NCBI GenBank assembly: GCA_035610365.1
Contig: CM069432.1
Span: 106,287,529-106,351,528, forward strand
Origin: Aquatica leii
Taxonomy: Eukaryota; Arthropoda; Insecta; Coleoptera; Lampyridae
DNA length: 64,000 nucleotides
Reading direction: 5' to 3'
This document shows positions 11,823 through 24,366 of this stretch, one piece after another. The translations under genes were made by a program, and so were the position numbers. The first letter of the stretch is position 1. Each line of letters begins with the position of its first letter. The notes under the pieces are model-generated. The model ran no database searches. It saw nothing but the letters and a program-made list of their open reading frames with translations, and was not told where the DNA came from.

Positions 11823-12206
11823 TTTAAATAATGTAATTAAATACGACGTACCAGACTCGTTAATATTAATACAAACTGCTACACAATACGTGTAAATATT
11901 TAAAATTGTTTTAATATAAAGGTGCTCAAAGCCAATATTCGCAAATGTAATAAAGTTAAAAATAGTACAACTAACAAAGATAGTGTTTCTGTGAACACGT
12001 CAAGAAAGGATAAGAAGAAAGGGTAAAACTACCTGGCTTATCTGCAGCGATAGACGTCACGCTTCTTGAAATTTTCGTTTATTATACCAATTAGTGGTTG
12101 TTAATGCATAATTCTTGTATTTCGTAATTACTAACTGCACCGCCAATAGGTAATTTTATTGGAGCTGCTTCACATCCAAATCCATCGGCCTCGAAGTTGA
12201 CCAAAA

Positions 12207-12433
12207 TGTATTGTTTTGTCGTGTAGCAATGTACTACACTACTGCCAATACTACAGTAATTTTATTTATAAGTAACAGTGCAGAACTTTAAACTTTTATT
12301 TTCATAATTTATGAAATAAACACCTTTTTTACAAATGTTCATCTTATTTGTTTCGAACATGGAGCTTACTTTTAACACACTAACTCCTTCCCATCTACAT
12401 CCCTTAAATTTAAACCATATTTGAATCTTAACA
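12207..12433 (-). repeat. 5' LTR of the BEL/Pao element
   Basis: Direct repeat of 6972-7222 in the same orientation, lacking the CG-alternating segment. On the minus strand it would carry the element's promoter, and the PBS candidate follows at once (12203-12189). Confidence 0.9.
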
Positions 12434-12499
12434 GAATTAATTGGATACAAAACTTTACTTACAATTTTGATTGACATAGATGAATTTAAAAACGTAAAA

Positions 12500-12645
12500 C
12501 AACTTCATTACATTAATTTGAAATTAATCAAACAATCTGAAAGTAAATGAAACAAATAAAATTAACTCATTTACCGGGTCTTTTACAAAAAAAAACGCAC
12601 AAACTCAAACGACGGTTACAAATTTACAAAGAAAAAGAATTGATA
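12500..12645 (-). pseudogene. PLE GIY-YIG fossil, second copy
   Basis: The reverse complement of 12541-12640 aligns with the plus strand at about 38880-38975 over roughly 90 bp. Shared blocks are TAACCGTCGTTTGAGTTTGT, AAAGACCCGGTA and TTATTTGTTTCAT. Because 38.8-39.0 kb reads as a GIY-YIG domain, this is a fossil of the same PLE family, too decayed to translate alone. Confidence 0.65.
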
Positions 12646-12649
12646 CAAG

Positions 12650-14055
12650 AAATGTCGTAATTGTGAGACAGGTTTCAAACATGTAGATGATTTAACAAAA
12701 TTTACTACAAAAGATCAAAAAACGTTTCTTAAGGTAACTAAGTTAGAAGCAGTGCTTTTAAAAAACGGAATTAAAAAATCAAAAATAGAAATAAATAAAT
12801 ACTTTTACTGAAAGTTAAAAAAATTCAATTACAATACTTGTTAAGTTTCAACATACCTTATTGCTTAACTAAATCAGTAAGAAAAGATATATTAATTTCT
12901 AACTCTTCTAGTTGTGTTTAACTAAACATAAACTACACAATTCACATACAAGTACTGAAAGAAAATGATAGGGAATGCCGCATATAGTTATGTGAAATAA
13001 TGTCAGTTTCATATAAAGGAAAATCCTAATTTCTTTAAAAGAATTTTTTGAATAGATGAAATTAAGAAGCTAAATTTACACACAAAAACGTAAGCAATAA
13101 AAAAAATGTCATATGTGAGCACATAAAAATTCAAAGTGAATGAAAAAACAGAGTTTCAAAAAAAAACAAACAAAACGGTAAATACTTGGAAAAAGATTAA
13201 TTGAGATTTATAGATAATTTGAATTTAGATTTAAGTTTTTTCATTATTTATTTTATACGGTTTGTCACAAATAAAAGAATTATTTGCTGTAGTTTGTTGT
13301 TTATATTAATTTAATGTATTGTCAAAACCTACTTAGTATTATTGTAATTGGTAATACGACTCATTTTAGCTAGAACTCGTCTCACTTAAAATTGGAAACG
13401 TCAATCATTTTTTTGTAGCTAATGTAGTACATTTTTCTTAAAGATGTAATATACCTATTGAAATAATATGTTTTGAAAATGTTTGATAATCATAATAAAC
13501 CGCATTGTAAAAAGAGTGTTAAATGATATGAAACTAAAATTGCATTGGTTAACTTTTATTTTCTAAAGAGATTACTTATGAATAGGTAGTAACTTAAAAT
13601 CCAGTAGCATGTATCATAATTCCATAACATAAACATGTGGTTTGTCCGAACAAATGTATGATGGATGTTGTTAGAAAAAGATTTAAGTGACGATTTAGGT
13701 GAAAAGATGTTTTGAACAAAGCTGTTTACGAATTATTTGAGAATGTACTTTCACGGCAAATGTATTACATTATAAAAGTACCTAAATCGTTTTTTTTTAA
13801 TAAACAATGCATATTAAGAAAGTGGCGTTAAGAAATTAAAACGTATAATTGTACGCTACTGTAGTCTAATAGCGGCCTAAAAAGCGGAATTTTACATAAA
13901 CGTGTTCTTGCGTTGATCTTTTTTTTATTTGGATATAGCTACAATAATACATGTATGAACAGTAATTTTGAAACCGTTTCTTTTTCTTACAGTTGCCATC
14001 TCCTACCGGATTTTGGCAATTATCAATTCTATCTTCACCATGAACACTGGACAGA
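12650..14055. other. AT-rich noncoding DNA
   Basis: A-rich on the plus strand at 12.65-13.25 kb, then mixed. No gene or element boundary recognised. Confidence 0.4.
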
Positions 14056-14059
14056 GAAA

Positions 14060-14330
14060 CAGAGACTTTGTGCTTTTTTCGTACCATTGGCGTTAGTGTT
14101 TGAGCCATTATTCGTCGTCTACCAGCACTTTCTTGCTTCAATTTTACCTAGGATAATCAACTGTAGTATCTGGTATTTTCCGTTTCTCATTACGTGTCCC
14201 AGATATTCCAATTTTTGTTTTTAATGATTTCTATAATTTCTGGTTTTTTGTTCATTTGTTGTAGTACTGTTTGGTTCTTTACTCTGTCAGTCCAAGTAAT
14301 TTTAAGTAAACGTACAGCTAAATAAGTTAT
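14060..14330 (-). pseudogene. RTE/Dong-like LINE, ORF2 C-terminal fossil
   Basis: Minus-strand translation from about 14325 reads LKITWTDRVKNQTVLQQMNK, KPEIIEIIKNKNWNIWDT, two stops, then further on AGRRRIMAQTL. This follows the familiar C-terminal block of RTE/Dong-type insect LINEs ('i.W.DrV.N..vl..m.k..eii..Ik..K...lGH..R...........GRRRi.wl..L'). At least four stops show it is dead. The preceding RT palm is not readable at 14.3-15.7 kb. Confidence 0.75.
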
Positions 14331-14334
14331 CAGC

Positions 14335-15739
14335 CATACAAAACCTTAAACGCTTCAGCCTGTAATATTTTTTAAATTAATTAAGTTGTTATTTTATGTT
14401 CATTATTAAAACGGAACGGTGTTTCTAAATTAAAATACTAAGTAACCCAAAAAGAAAGAAAATAATTAAATTTCCCGCTGTTTAAATATTATGTTTAGTT
14501 GGTAAAACCTCTTAAGTGTAATTTAAATTAATTATTGTCAAATTCTTAGACTGTGGTAGATAAGAATTTAAAATCGTCTTACTAGGCGTCATATAGTGTC
14601 TGATTGCCATTGCTCTAGTTGACAACAAGTTGTGTATCGCTATTTCATTTTAAATACATATTTTAAATATATCTTGTTTGAACGTAATTTATCGTTTGCT
14701 GGAATTATGGTTCGTACGGTTTTTCATTGCAACAGTAACAACAGACAAAGAAATTTAGACTAAAGCTTGCAAAAGTAAACAAAAATTACCTGCTATGTTG
14801 TATGTAAATTTTACAAATATAAGAAAGCAGTTAGTCATAAAAATAACTTCTAAAACGGTTTCATGCATTATATTAACTAAAAAATTATATAAATAATTAT
14901 AAAAGGTAACATAACCATTCCAAGGGCTATTGGTGTAGACAATAAAATTTTCATAATTGTTAAAAGAAGTTTTCCTGTTATAGCTTTAGTTGCCTGCCAC
15001 TGCGGATTGGAGACCAATTGCTTTGGTTTGCGTAGCTCTGTTTTGTATCCTCTATCTTTTATAATCTAAAGTGAGGCTAAATGTTTCTGAAACGTTACAG
15101 CATATCTTTTAATGATTTGTTTATTGACTTTTAAATACACTACTTCCAACTTAAGATAACATTTAATAAATTTACCTCGTATGTACAAAGTAAATTTATA
15201 AAGGAATGTGTTCCTAATTTTTTACAATAGAATAAGTCACAATGTACTTATCAGTTTTGCTTTACGTATTAAAATGGTTTTGTTAATTTTTTCTATTTTA
15301 ATAAAGTCCGATTTTAATAATAATTATTCGTAACATTAACTTTGGGAAGAAATTTAAACGTTACGTAGGTACCCATAGAGCTAATACTTTAAGTTTAAAA
15401 ATTCCTAAATTGTAAAAACGTACTATAATATTTAAATCACGGTTTACACTATTGCACACGTGGAACAATTATTAAGATGACATCAAATAAAAGAAAAATC
15501 TTTAGTACAAAAATGAAAATTATAAATAAGTCTATTCGTTCGTGAATATCTCGAACTTGCTTCTCAATAAAAAATTCTAAGTTAATAAACTAGATATCGG
15601 TTATTGCTTAAACAGATTCGTTTTGAATTAATTTAGTAAATGTAATGTAAAACCTGTCAAACTAAAAAAATTATAAGTAAAGTGTCAGATATAACTAAAG
15701 CGGTTTCTTTTTTCTTAGTTACAATCTTTTAAACAATTA
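14335..15739. other. AT-rich noncoding DNA
   Basis: No supported feature. Confidence 0.4.
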
Positions 15740-16337
15740 CAGTCGGACCTCCATTCAATGAACTCCTATTTAATGATTTTTTCTATTTAGTGATGTTTTC
15801 TTTGGGATATTGACCTTTGGGTTAAAATGCATGTAAAATCACCTCTAAAATATGATGTTCAAATTCTATATTATGATCTTTTTCAAAAAAAATGTTACCG
15901 AGCTACTTAAAGTTTTCTTGGAATCACGTACAATTTACTTTACCTTTACAATACCGCATTGTTAAACAGATAACCGGATTATAAGACTTCTTAATTTACA
16001 ATACCGAAAGGCTATTACTAATGGTGCTAAAAATTCTGTACATTTGTAAATGACATAAATGCATAAATTGTTTAGAGGATTATAGAATTTCCTTCGAGTT
16101 TTGAAATGCATTGTCATGTTATTGAACACGTTTCATTTGCAATTTTTTCGTTTCAAGTTGTATAAGTGTAAAGTTGGTTAAAACTGACAAAACGGAAGTG
16201 TTTATAATTAATATTTCTTATGTACGTTTAAATTTGTGTTTTACATATTTTTTAAGTACAAATTCTATACAATGAAGTTTCTATATAATGATGTTTTTGA
16301 AGGGAATTTTGAACATCACTATATAGGAGTTCGACTG
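15740..16337. mobile_element. pogo/Tigger-like MITE (598 bp)
   Basis: Starts CAGTCGGACCTCC after TA (15738-15739) and ends ...GGAGTTCGACTG before TA (16338-16339). This is a TA target duplication with CAGTCG-type termini, as in pogo/Tigger elements. The inner arms also pair: CTCCTATTTAATGAT / TTTAGTGATGTT on the left against CTCCTATATAGTGATGTT on the reverse complement of the right. No transposase frame lies inside, so it is non-autonomous. Confidence 0.8.
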
Positions 16338-16339
16338 TA

Positions 16340-18546
16340 TTTAATTTTGAACGAATGGCAAAATTAAAAAGATGAGCTTATTTACATTCAAATGTTTCTA
16401 GATATTTGTGATTGTGATTTATTATCTGACAAAGAACGTAGACCACGTTTAAAAACTCGTAAGTTCAAAATTTTTAATTAAACAATAACACCATTTACTA
16501 TAAAACAAGTTTTATTAGAGCAGATATTCTTTACGTAGTTTCCTTCTCTTTTTCTTTGAAACTTTGCTTTAAGTTTTCAGTAGCTGTAACATTGTAACAT
16601 TTACTTTTTCTTTTACAGTTTGTACATGTATTGCTTTTCTTGTCAATTAAAAAAATATATAATTTGTTTACCGATTGAGATTATGGTACCTATTAGAGTA
16701 TCTAATTTTAATCATTTAATCAAAAAAACAAAATTGCTAAATAGTTTTTGTTAAAAATATATTCTTAATCTTTCTTCATTTTCTATTTCAGCATAACTAA
16801 GTAATTATAAACATTGACAAAAGTTTTTTCTTCTTTTACTTCTAATAACTCCAGTAAATTCCGATTGCTTTTCTTGCACTTTTAATAATTTTTATAATTT
16901 TTTATTTGTTTTTTGAGGTTATGATATAAAAGTATCTAATTATAATCGTTTAAAACAAAATTGATAGATAGTATTTCTTAAAAATATTTATGTGGCTTTT
17001 CTTAATTGCATTGTTATTGACTGTAATTACTATAACTACAAAAAATTTGCACAAGGAAAATTTTTAGTTTTACACGTTTTCTTTAATCACTTATTTAACT
17101 TTGCTTTTTAGAGTTGTTTTTGTTAAAAATGATTTCTTTCTTTTCTGTTAATCGTTAAATTAAAAGTTTATTTGTTAATAATCACGTGTTTATTACAAAA
17201 ATGAATTATATTTTCATTTGGTTTGCCATTTACTAACTAAGTTGTATACTACATTTTCAATAAAATCGTGAAAATAACCACATTTTTCTACATTGTCTAG
17301 TTGAGGTGTAAAATAAGTCTTTAACTTATTCACTATCTTTAAACGTGTTCTAAACTTGTAATAAACATTTATTTCTATATATCTGATTTTTTTGAATAAC
17401 ATTTTTTTGCTTGTTATCTTAAGTAATTGTAACGTTATAATATTTACAAACTGATTTAAACAGTTTGTAATATTAATGTAAAAGAAACGTATACAGATCT
17501 CATTAGGAATTTTATTTAACCAGTTTAGAGTTTACTAATTTTTTAAGGAATAGTTTTTGAATTAGCTGATATTACAACAACTTTGTTAAGTTGTGTTTTT
17601 AGATAAGTTTTATATAAAGTAAGTTTTAAAGTGTCCATCAAAATTTTTGTTATTCAAATAACCTTTATTGTTTCAATAATGTTGTTTAGTTCTGACATTA
17701 ACTACAGTTTATACATTTGCTAATATTTTTATATGTTAAAAAAGTATACTGGTGTTATTAACAAATTCAAGACGTTGTTCGTTTTGTTCTAGTTAACTAT
17801 TCGTTTTGTAATTTTTAGTTTGCGTTACTTATAATTGTCAATTTTTTTTGTTATAAGGAAACTTTTATTAGTAACAATACTAAAAATTTAGAATTGTAGC
17901 TGCAATACAGCTTAAACAAATACAATTATAATTCGGTTTAGTTTTACAATTAATGTTTGATCTGCAGCAATTTGCATTACTTGTTTGTTTGTACGTTTAA
18001 GTCTTTAGTAATAAAATAACATTTCTTGTTTTTGTGGCAGAGAAAAAAATGTTAATTGGGATTAGGTTAATTTGTGAATCATTCGTGTTAAAATGTGCAC
18101 GAGTAGATTTTTTAATAACAACTTGCAATTATTATCTAAATGTTTTTGTTGTGTTGTGTAGTTTTTTGTTTTGATTATTGTTTGTATGTATTCTTTTTTC
18201 TTATAGATAAATTGTAGCTTTAAATGTCGTTTCTCTGCGCAATAGAATGTGCGAAATGCTAGAACTGTTTTGTGTATAAGCATTGAATAATAAATGTAAG
18301 AAGAAATGCAACTTAAGGGGCGATATCGTATCGACTGATTGGATCGAGATGTAGAGGTCGCCACGTTTGTATTGGATCGAAATTTTTCAGTTCTTGCGTG
18401 TCTGTCGATTTGTAAACTTCGGTATTGAATTGAAAGTTTTTCTTGGGTTAACATTGCGATACGATTTTTAAAATTCTGGTAGTAGTAATCTTTGTTTGAA
18501 CTTTTGTTTAGTTTAAGTGTAAATATGTTTTTGGTTTATTTTTAAA
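16340..18546. other. T-rich noncoding DNA with a small hairpin
   Basis: Strongly T-skewed plus strand with no gene. It contains a perfect 10-bp hairpin at 17444-17470 (TTACAAACTG / CAGTTTGTAA, 7-nt loop). Confidence 0.4.
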
Positions 18547-18825
18547 ATGGGAAAAGTTACAAATCACGGTTGTGTTTATATTAATTGTGAAAATAATAAT
18601 ACCGAAAACAAAGGTACTAGTTTTCTTAAGTTTTTTATTAGTGATAAAGTGCGTGCTAAAGAATGTTAGAAAAACTGTGGAAATATAAACATTGCCACAA
18701 TGGACTTGGAAGATTTAAAACAAAAGAAGAGTTATGAGAAGCATCTTCGGAGATAATGTATAACAACAAAACGAAATTTTAAACACACTGCAGTTCTTGT
18801 TCTACACCTTCAATCAGGTAAATAT
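18547..18825 (+). pseudogene. THAP zinc-finger fossil (P-element-like or THAP-derived gene)
   Basis: ATG 18547 opens MGKVTNHGCVYINCENNN, then TSFLKFFISDKVRAKEC, a stop (18667) and KNCGNINIATMDLEDLK, ending near AVLVLHL before a possible donor (CAG|GTAAAT). This is the THAP plan: C-x4-C, F.kFF, RAKEC (usual '..W'), 'CGN', then a C-x2-H slot (here YEKH, Cys lost) and an AVP-like tail (AVLVL). THAP domains are site-specific DNA binders used by P-element transposases and by domesticated host proteins. The stop, the lost Cys and a second stop near 18754 show decay. No P transposase catalytic region is readable downstream. Confidence 0.7.
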
Positions 18826-18829
18826 TTTT

Positions 18830-20740
18830 TAAATTTTTTTTTCTACCAAACGTTTAAAAATGGTTTAAATTAGCATCGGAGAATCTCCTTGTCCGGATTC
18901 TTCTTCTTCTTGTTGCACTTAATTGTACAATAACTTAAAATAATTAATGTAAATCAGTAGCTGAGATCGCTATTATTTTCCACGATCAATGATCGCAATC
19001 ATGGTATTTAGAATTAATTAGTAATCGACTGTTGCTAAAAAGTCGCTCGTGTAAAGTTAGTCATAAATCTAGCCATAAAAATTCGATTTTCGTTTTCCGG
19101 GATACAATAACGTTTGGAGTATTGAAAATCAACATATCTTAGTATTTTTAATATTGTTTTTAAACAATAAATTAATTAAAATTTATTCATATTTAGATTT
19201 AAAAATATTTACAAAAATTCACAGAAAATAGATACTACTGTGATGTTTTTTTTTCGACATGACGTGCTATTTGAATTCTGATGCAAACTTACGAACAAAT
19301 AGTTTAAAGCATTAATAAACAACATATTAAAAAATAAGTGTCGGTCTTTCGTAAATTAAATGTTTCTATTTGAAATTGACCCTGAAAAGATTGTTGAGTA
19401 AATAGTCATAACTCGTGTTGATATTTGTCTCAAACATAAGATTTATGTATTAAAAATAAATTTGCAATTCTTTTCAAATACGTATTGTCATTTGTAGTTA
19501 ATGCTTATTGTTTTTATAACTTCCTGTGTTTTTATGATTTACCTTGGTGTTTATATAAAGCTCGGTTTTTCCCTAAATGCTGAATGTGTGACACAAATTT
19601 TACAAACGTTCTTTCCTAGAAGAGTTTTCTAATTCCCTGAAAAGAATGCATTGTTAAATTTCTGTAAACAAAAAAAATATAATTTAATGTTTAAATTCAT
19701 TTTACTTTTTTATTAAAAAATCTGTATGTGGTTTAAAATTCTTACGAGGAAAAGAGCAAAGGGGTTATTTACCTACTTACACAAAATTTTACGATTTTCC
19801 GTAAACTACCTGCATACTTAAAGTTTATTATACATTTATTAAAGTAAATATTATAGTTAAAATCGTGTTATATTAGTTTTATTTGTTTATGCGATAATTA
19901 AAAGTATTAATTTCTTTTCCACAACCGCAATTGTTATTTTATAAGCGATCAATGATTGCGATCGTTATTGTACAGACGCTCGATATCGCGATCATTATTT
20001 TGCATAATGATCGATTCATCGTAATTGCATAATCGCTCTGGCCAGTGCTTTAAATGTTTTTTGTTGATGTTAGCATGTCGAATAAAAATATCGTTTTTGT
20101 AAATGTTAGGGCCGTATTTCTTTAGCACCTTGTCTAATAAATACTTAGTTTTTTAAAAAATAAAAAAATATATAAACAAAATTCTTTTATGTTTATTTTA
20201 GCATGCTAAAAGCACTTCAATACAAATCCAACAATACATAAAATATTTTTACAATTGTTTAAAAAAAATTGCAAAAATTTTGAAAATACTAATACTAATT
20301 GCATTTTCAAAACTTTATTTTTAAAATACTAGCAACTTAATTTTTTTTACTTTTTGGGCTTATTTAGTATAATTTTTTACAGAAGCTGTAATTGTTGATA
20401 TGAACATCAACCTAAGATACTCAAATGTAGTAGTTTCTCAAACATATGGAAGAAAACGTCGATTGTTATTTATTGATGACGATCGTGAAGACGAATAAAT
20501 TTATTCTTTCTACAGTTGCAGTTCACTAAACGAAGGTATAAGTAGACAAGCAATAATACGTAATTTTTTTAATATATGTTTTATAGTTGAAGATACGTCC
20601 TACAATATTTTGAAGATACCGGAACGACCACAGTGTGTTCTCAAATTCGTCAAGCCGTTAAGTTTTGACTAAACTACGCAACATAGTGATACAAATGGAT
20701 TCTCCGTCAAAAATCCTTTTAAAGGATGAATTGGTCAATT
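18830..20740. repeat. noncoding DNA with CGATC-rich palindromic clusters
   Basis: Short palindromes built on GATC recur at 18983-19005 (CGATCAATGATCGCAATC) and 19947-20030 (CGATCAATGATTGCGATCG, TCGATATCGCGATC, AATGATCGATTC), with related sites at 18.31-18.38 kb. They flank the THAP fossil and could be subterminal transposase-binding repeats of the element it came from. No clean TIR pair or target duplication was found. Confidence 0.4.
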
Positions 20741-20779
20741 ATTCTTTCAGAAATTTAACATTAATTTTAATTTAAAATT

Positions 20780-20895
20780 ATTTAAATTACCAGTCCACTA
20801 ATAACAAATTTGTTTATATATGTTTCGAGCTTTAAAATAATGATGCTCATCTTCAGAAAAGTCTACAAAAAATATTTACAACTTTTTTAAATACA
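20780..20895 (-). repeat. PLE-type terminal motif (CTGAAGATGAGC...GCTCGAAAC)
   Basis: The minus strand reads CTGAAGATGAGC, 14 nt, then GCTCGAAACATATA. A GAGC/GCTC stem precedes GAAAC, the same layout as the PLE termini at 25.5 and 46.5 kb. It lies beside the plus-strand RT fossil at 20.94 kb but in the opposite orientation. Confidence 0.4.
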
Positions 20896-20936
20896 AAAAA
20901 TGTCATCAACGTATTTTTTCCAAAATATTATTTTTT

Positions 20937-21090
20937 TGTAAAAAAATTTGGTGTTCAGAAATATATTTACTTTCTAAATTGTTTAAGAAGATTTCAGTAA
21001 AAATAAGTGATAAATTTGATAATCAATTTTTTAAACAAAATCTAGGTCTTTCAATGGGTTCTCCTTTATCACTTTTCTCAATTTTTTTAA
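20937..21090 (+). pseudogene. PLE reverse transcriptase fossil
   Basis: The plus frame reads KIWCSEIYLLSKLFKKISVK and then DNQFFKQNLGLSMGSPLS, which is the PLE RT block '...N.F.f...y.Q..Gl.MGsPlSp' just before the palm. The frame stops at 21088 and continues only as weak traces. Only about 50 codons are recognisable. Confidence 0.75.
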
Positions 21091-21099
21091 GAAATTAAG

Positions 21100-24000
21100 T
21101 AAAGGTAACGATTTCAAGATTTCTTTTTCTAATGAAATATTTATGTAATTTTTAAGCTACTTGAAGGTAGTAAAAATAAAGCTATTTAAGCTGTATAGTT
21201 GTTTCTGAAAGGTGGTTTACAGTTCCTTTAGAGCTTCTTTAAAGCTTTGCTAGTACCACAAAGAGCTGTGTAAGCCCGATTTCAATGCATTAAAGGAGCT
21301 ACCTAACAGCAACATAACTGCGGAATTTTTAGCTACTTAAACGCTTCATGGAGGTTTTAGTTTTTATACAAAACACTTAAAAGTGTTCTAAAGAGTAACT
21401 TTAAAAGCTAAAGTAGTTATAAAAAAGCCGGTTTTAGCTGCAATTTACTCACTGGGAAATTCTTGAATTACTAGAGTTCGTTTATATTAAAATATCAAAT
21501 ACAAATTTTTTGTTGAAACCAATTTTAATTACGATTTTAAACTTAAATTTTTTTAGATTCGTTTCTAAATTGCACCATCTTCCTTTTTTAAAATAATTAA
21601 CATTTAACATTTTGTAAAACTTACATTTTTTTAATTATCTAGTTACAAATTTTCAGATTTGAGATTGTTCGAAAAAATGTAAGTTAAAAAACTTTTTGTA
21701 ATCTTAACTTTTTATAAGTTTTATAAGTTTTATAATTTATTATTGGTAGACTGGTAATTTGAATAATTTTAAAAATTGACGAATAATAACCATAAATCCC
21801 CATAACACTTTTCTTTTAATTTAATTTCCATTGTTTTAGTTATTTCTATGTTTTCGATTTATATTTTACAAAAATAAATAAATATTTGAATATACATATT
21901 TTTTTGTTTTCTTAAATATAAAGCATGGTATTGTTTAAGTTTATTTGACATTGACTTGTGTCGTAACAATACAAGCTATTGTTAATGATATCAACCTGTT
22001 TTGAACAGGTAAACGGTAAAGTAAACACAAATATAAGAAAAGGTTGTAACTGGTACTTCATAACAAATAAGTAAGTTTGCAAAATAAAAACCACGATTTT
22101 GCAGATGGCAGCAGATCTTAGTCTATTAGTTTATGAAAAGAGGGGGGTACAGAGAAACAAAAGAGATAAAACTACAGTACGATGTTTAACACACTATTTG
22201 CGCCTCTTCTTAAATTATTACTCAATGGTATAAGTAATATTACACGTTATCGTTAACAAAAGGTACATGATTTTTTTTTACGATTTTGTTATTTTAGTAT
22301 AGTGTCCGAGTGCAATATTTACCCTTTCTGTTTTTCTTTTCTTTCTGCTTCTCAACATGAATAATTTTTATGTTACAAATTAAGATTAATTGTAAACTGT
22401 AAGCTTTTTATGTACTACATAATATACTTTTGAACAATTTTACTTAATTTATAGAATTTGTCACGATAATTACATAATCATTATCATTACATTAATTACT
22501 CGCTTTCTACATAAGCAATTACTCGTTATCAAAAATAAAATTAAGATTTTATTAGCTAACTTGTCACTATAATTATGAAGCGATTACCAATAATTTGACA
22601 CAAATATTTTAATATTTTCTGTATAGAAAAATTTTATTTTCTAACACTGTAAAGATTCATATTAAAAAATATAAGCAATTGTAAATAAAAATTTGACATA
22701 AGTTAAAACCGTTAGAAATAATGAGTCACAGTACATTTTACAGATTTTGCTTTTTGCAACATTTTAAAGTTATTTGTTTTTCTTTAAAAAAAAAACTCTG
22801 CTAATTATTTAAAACATTCAAGTTTTATTAGTTATCAAACTAAAGTTGGAAAATTAGTGTAAAATACAAATTAAAAACAATTATTTTTGAACGATTGTTT
22901 TAAATTTTTACATTGATTAATTATAACTAACAGGAAACAAAAGTAAACTTTAAAATGTTTTACATTCTTTAAAACTCTTAAAGATTTTTGTTAAACATTT
23001 GATTCAATAACTTTGATAATGTTTTACTTTAAACTAAATTTTAAAAAAAGTAACTTGAATTTTTTGAACGTTAGTTTTTGAATCGTAGTTAAAAATGTTA
23101 TTTCTAAATTAAATTACCTGTTTAACTTGTATAGTGTAAGTACAACGTTTAATTTGTTTTTATTATTTTAGTAGTTGTATTATTTCTTAGATGTATAACG
23201 TATTTCAAATACGGGTAAAAGAAATTAGATCGAGTATCTAAACTCAATCAGTATAATTTTTTTATTATACAGATCAAAATTATAACACACTTAATGCTAG
23301 GAGTGTGTACCAAAACGAACCCAAAACGTGCAAGTTTGGACCTACTTTAGTATAGGAGATAAATGCTTTCATGTTCAGCGACATTGAAGATGAAGTGCTT
23401 GAAAATTTAAAAGATTTATCTTAAAATGTTATATATAATAACAATAATAATGTATTTGGTTTGCAAAAGAAAATTTTTGAACAACACTACTTTAAGGAAT
23501 TTACACTATGTTTTGTTTGTTAGCACTTAATTTAAATTTCTCGAAGGACCAATTGCTTTATGGCGCAATAACCAATAATAATAATAATATTAATAAACAC
23601 TCACTGTATTAAAAAATAATTACTTTATTTAACTTAAAAGCATGTTGTTGGCAGAACGACCGTTACAAGAAGACTCTACCTAAAAAACGGATGTAAAAAT
23701 ACAATTGTCCACCCCTCCACTTTTTGAAGAAGATCGAGCGTCTGTTTTTCCAACACACTAATTACATGTCATTGGAACCGTTTATTTGTTGAAAGAATTT
23801 GCAAACTAAATGAATCGTCAGGTATGCATTATAATACTTTAATAATAATTCCAAAATTTTGTTTCGTCAATGACACTTTCTTTTATTGTAGCGATCAGAC
23901 TTTGTTCAGTTTTAGCTGCGTAACTAGTAAGAACGTTTTAAATTTCTGTGTATTACAATCGTAAGTGGTTTAATTTATTTTTTGAATTAACTCTATACGC

Positions 24001-24366
24001 TTAAACGCATGCAATTTTATGCTTTACAAAAGATTATTTTAAATTAAAAAAGTTTTTTTAGTATTTACCTGATTAAAAGTTAGATTAAACTGTAAAAATA
24101 CATTTCTTAATTTTAGTGATTTTTAAGTTTGTTAACTATTACTTTAGTTTTTGACCATTTCTTTTTTTAAATTAATTTCTAATGTTATTGTTTAAACTAT
24201 CTCCTCGTTTAAAAAGAAGCAGTTGATACGTTCAAGTAACATTAATTTTTCTTAAAAAACAACTCATTTACATGCAGCAGTGTTTGTCCCGCTGTTCTTA
24301 TAATCAACATTAACTTTTTAGAACAAATTTTTTAATAAACGATTCTTTACAGATTACTGAGAGTAA
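21100..24366. other. AT-rich noncoding DNA
   Basis: At 21.15-21.47 kb there is a cluster of AGCT/TTTAAAGCT-type words (for example GAGCTTCTTTAAAGCTTTGC) that looks like a decayed repeat and ends near CTCACTGGG. The remainder shows no supported gene; a trinucleotide AAT run sits at 23.57-23.59 kb. Confidence 0.4.

Larger units (their letters stand above)
6972..12433 (-). mobile_element. BEL/Pao LTR retrotransposon, full length, inactivated
   Basis: Bounded by two LTRs (6972-7222 and 12207-12433) that start TGTATTG and end TTAACA on the plus strand. Between them, on the minus strand, is the full BEL/Pao order: Gag, CCHC-like zinc region, aspartic protease, RT, RNase H region, integrase, C-terminal domain. 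A primer-binding-site candidate (TGGTCAACTTCGAGG, minus, 12203-12189) sits just inside the 5' LTR. Flanking 5-mers are CAATT (6967-6971) and GAATT (12434-12438), a 4/5 match to a 5-bp target duplication. The LTRs differ by roughly eight substitutions and two indels, so insertion was fairly recent, yet every domain carries stops or frameshifts. Confidence 0.92.

Noticed and set aside
12262..12477. Minus-strand 71-codon frame at the LTR
   Set aside because: It lies in the 5' LTR and flank of the BEL element; no protein similarity.
13913..14224. Plus-strand 103-codon frame
   Set aside because: Antisense to the LINE C-terminal fossil, which matches a known family on the minus strand.
23560..23600. 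AAT trinucleotide run as a possible LINE tail
   Set aside because: Short simple repeat with no LINE 3' sequence on either side.
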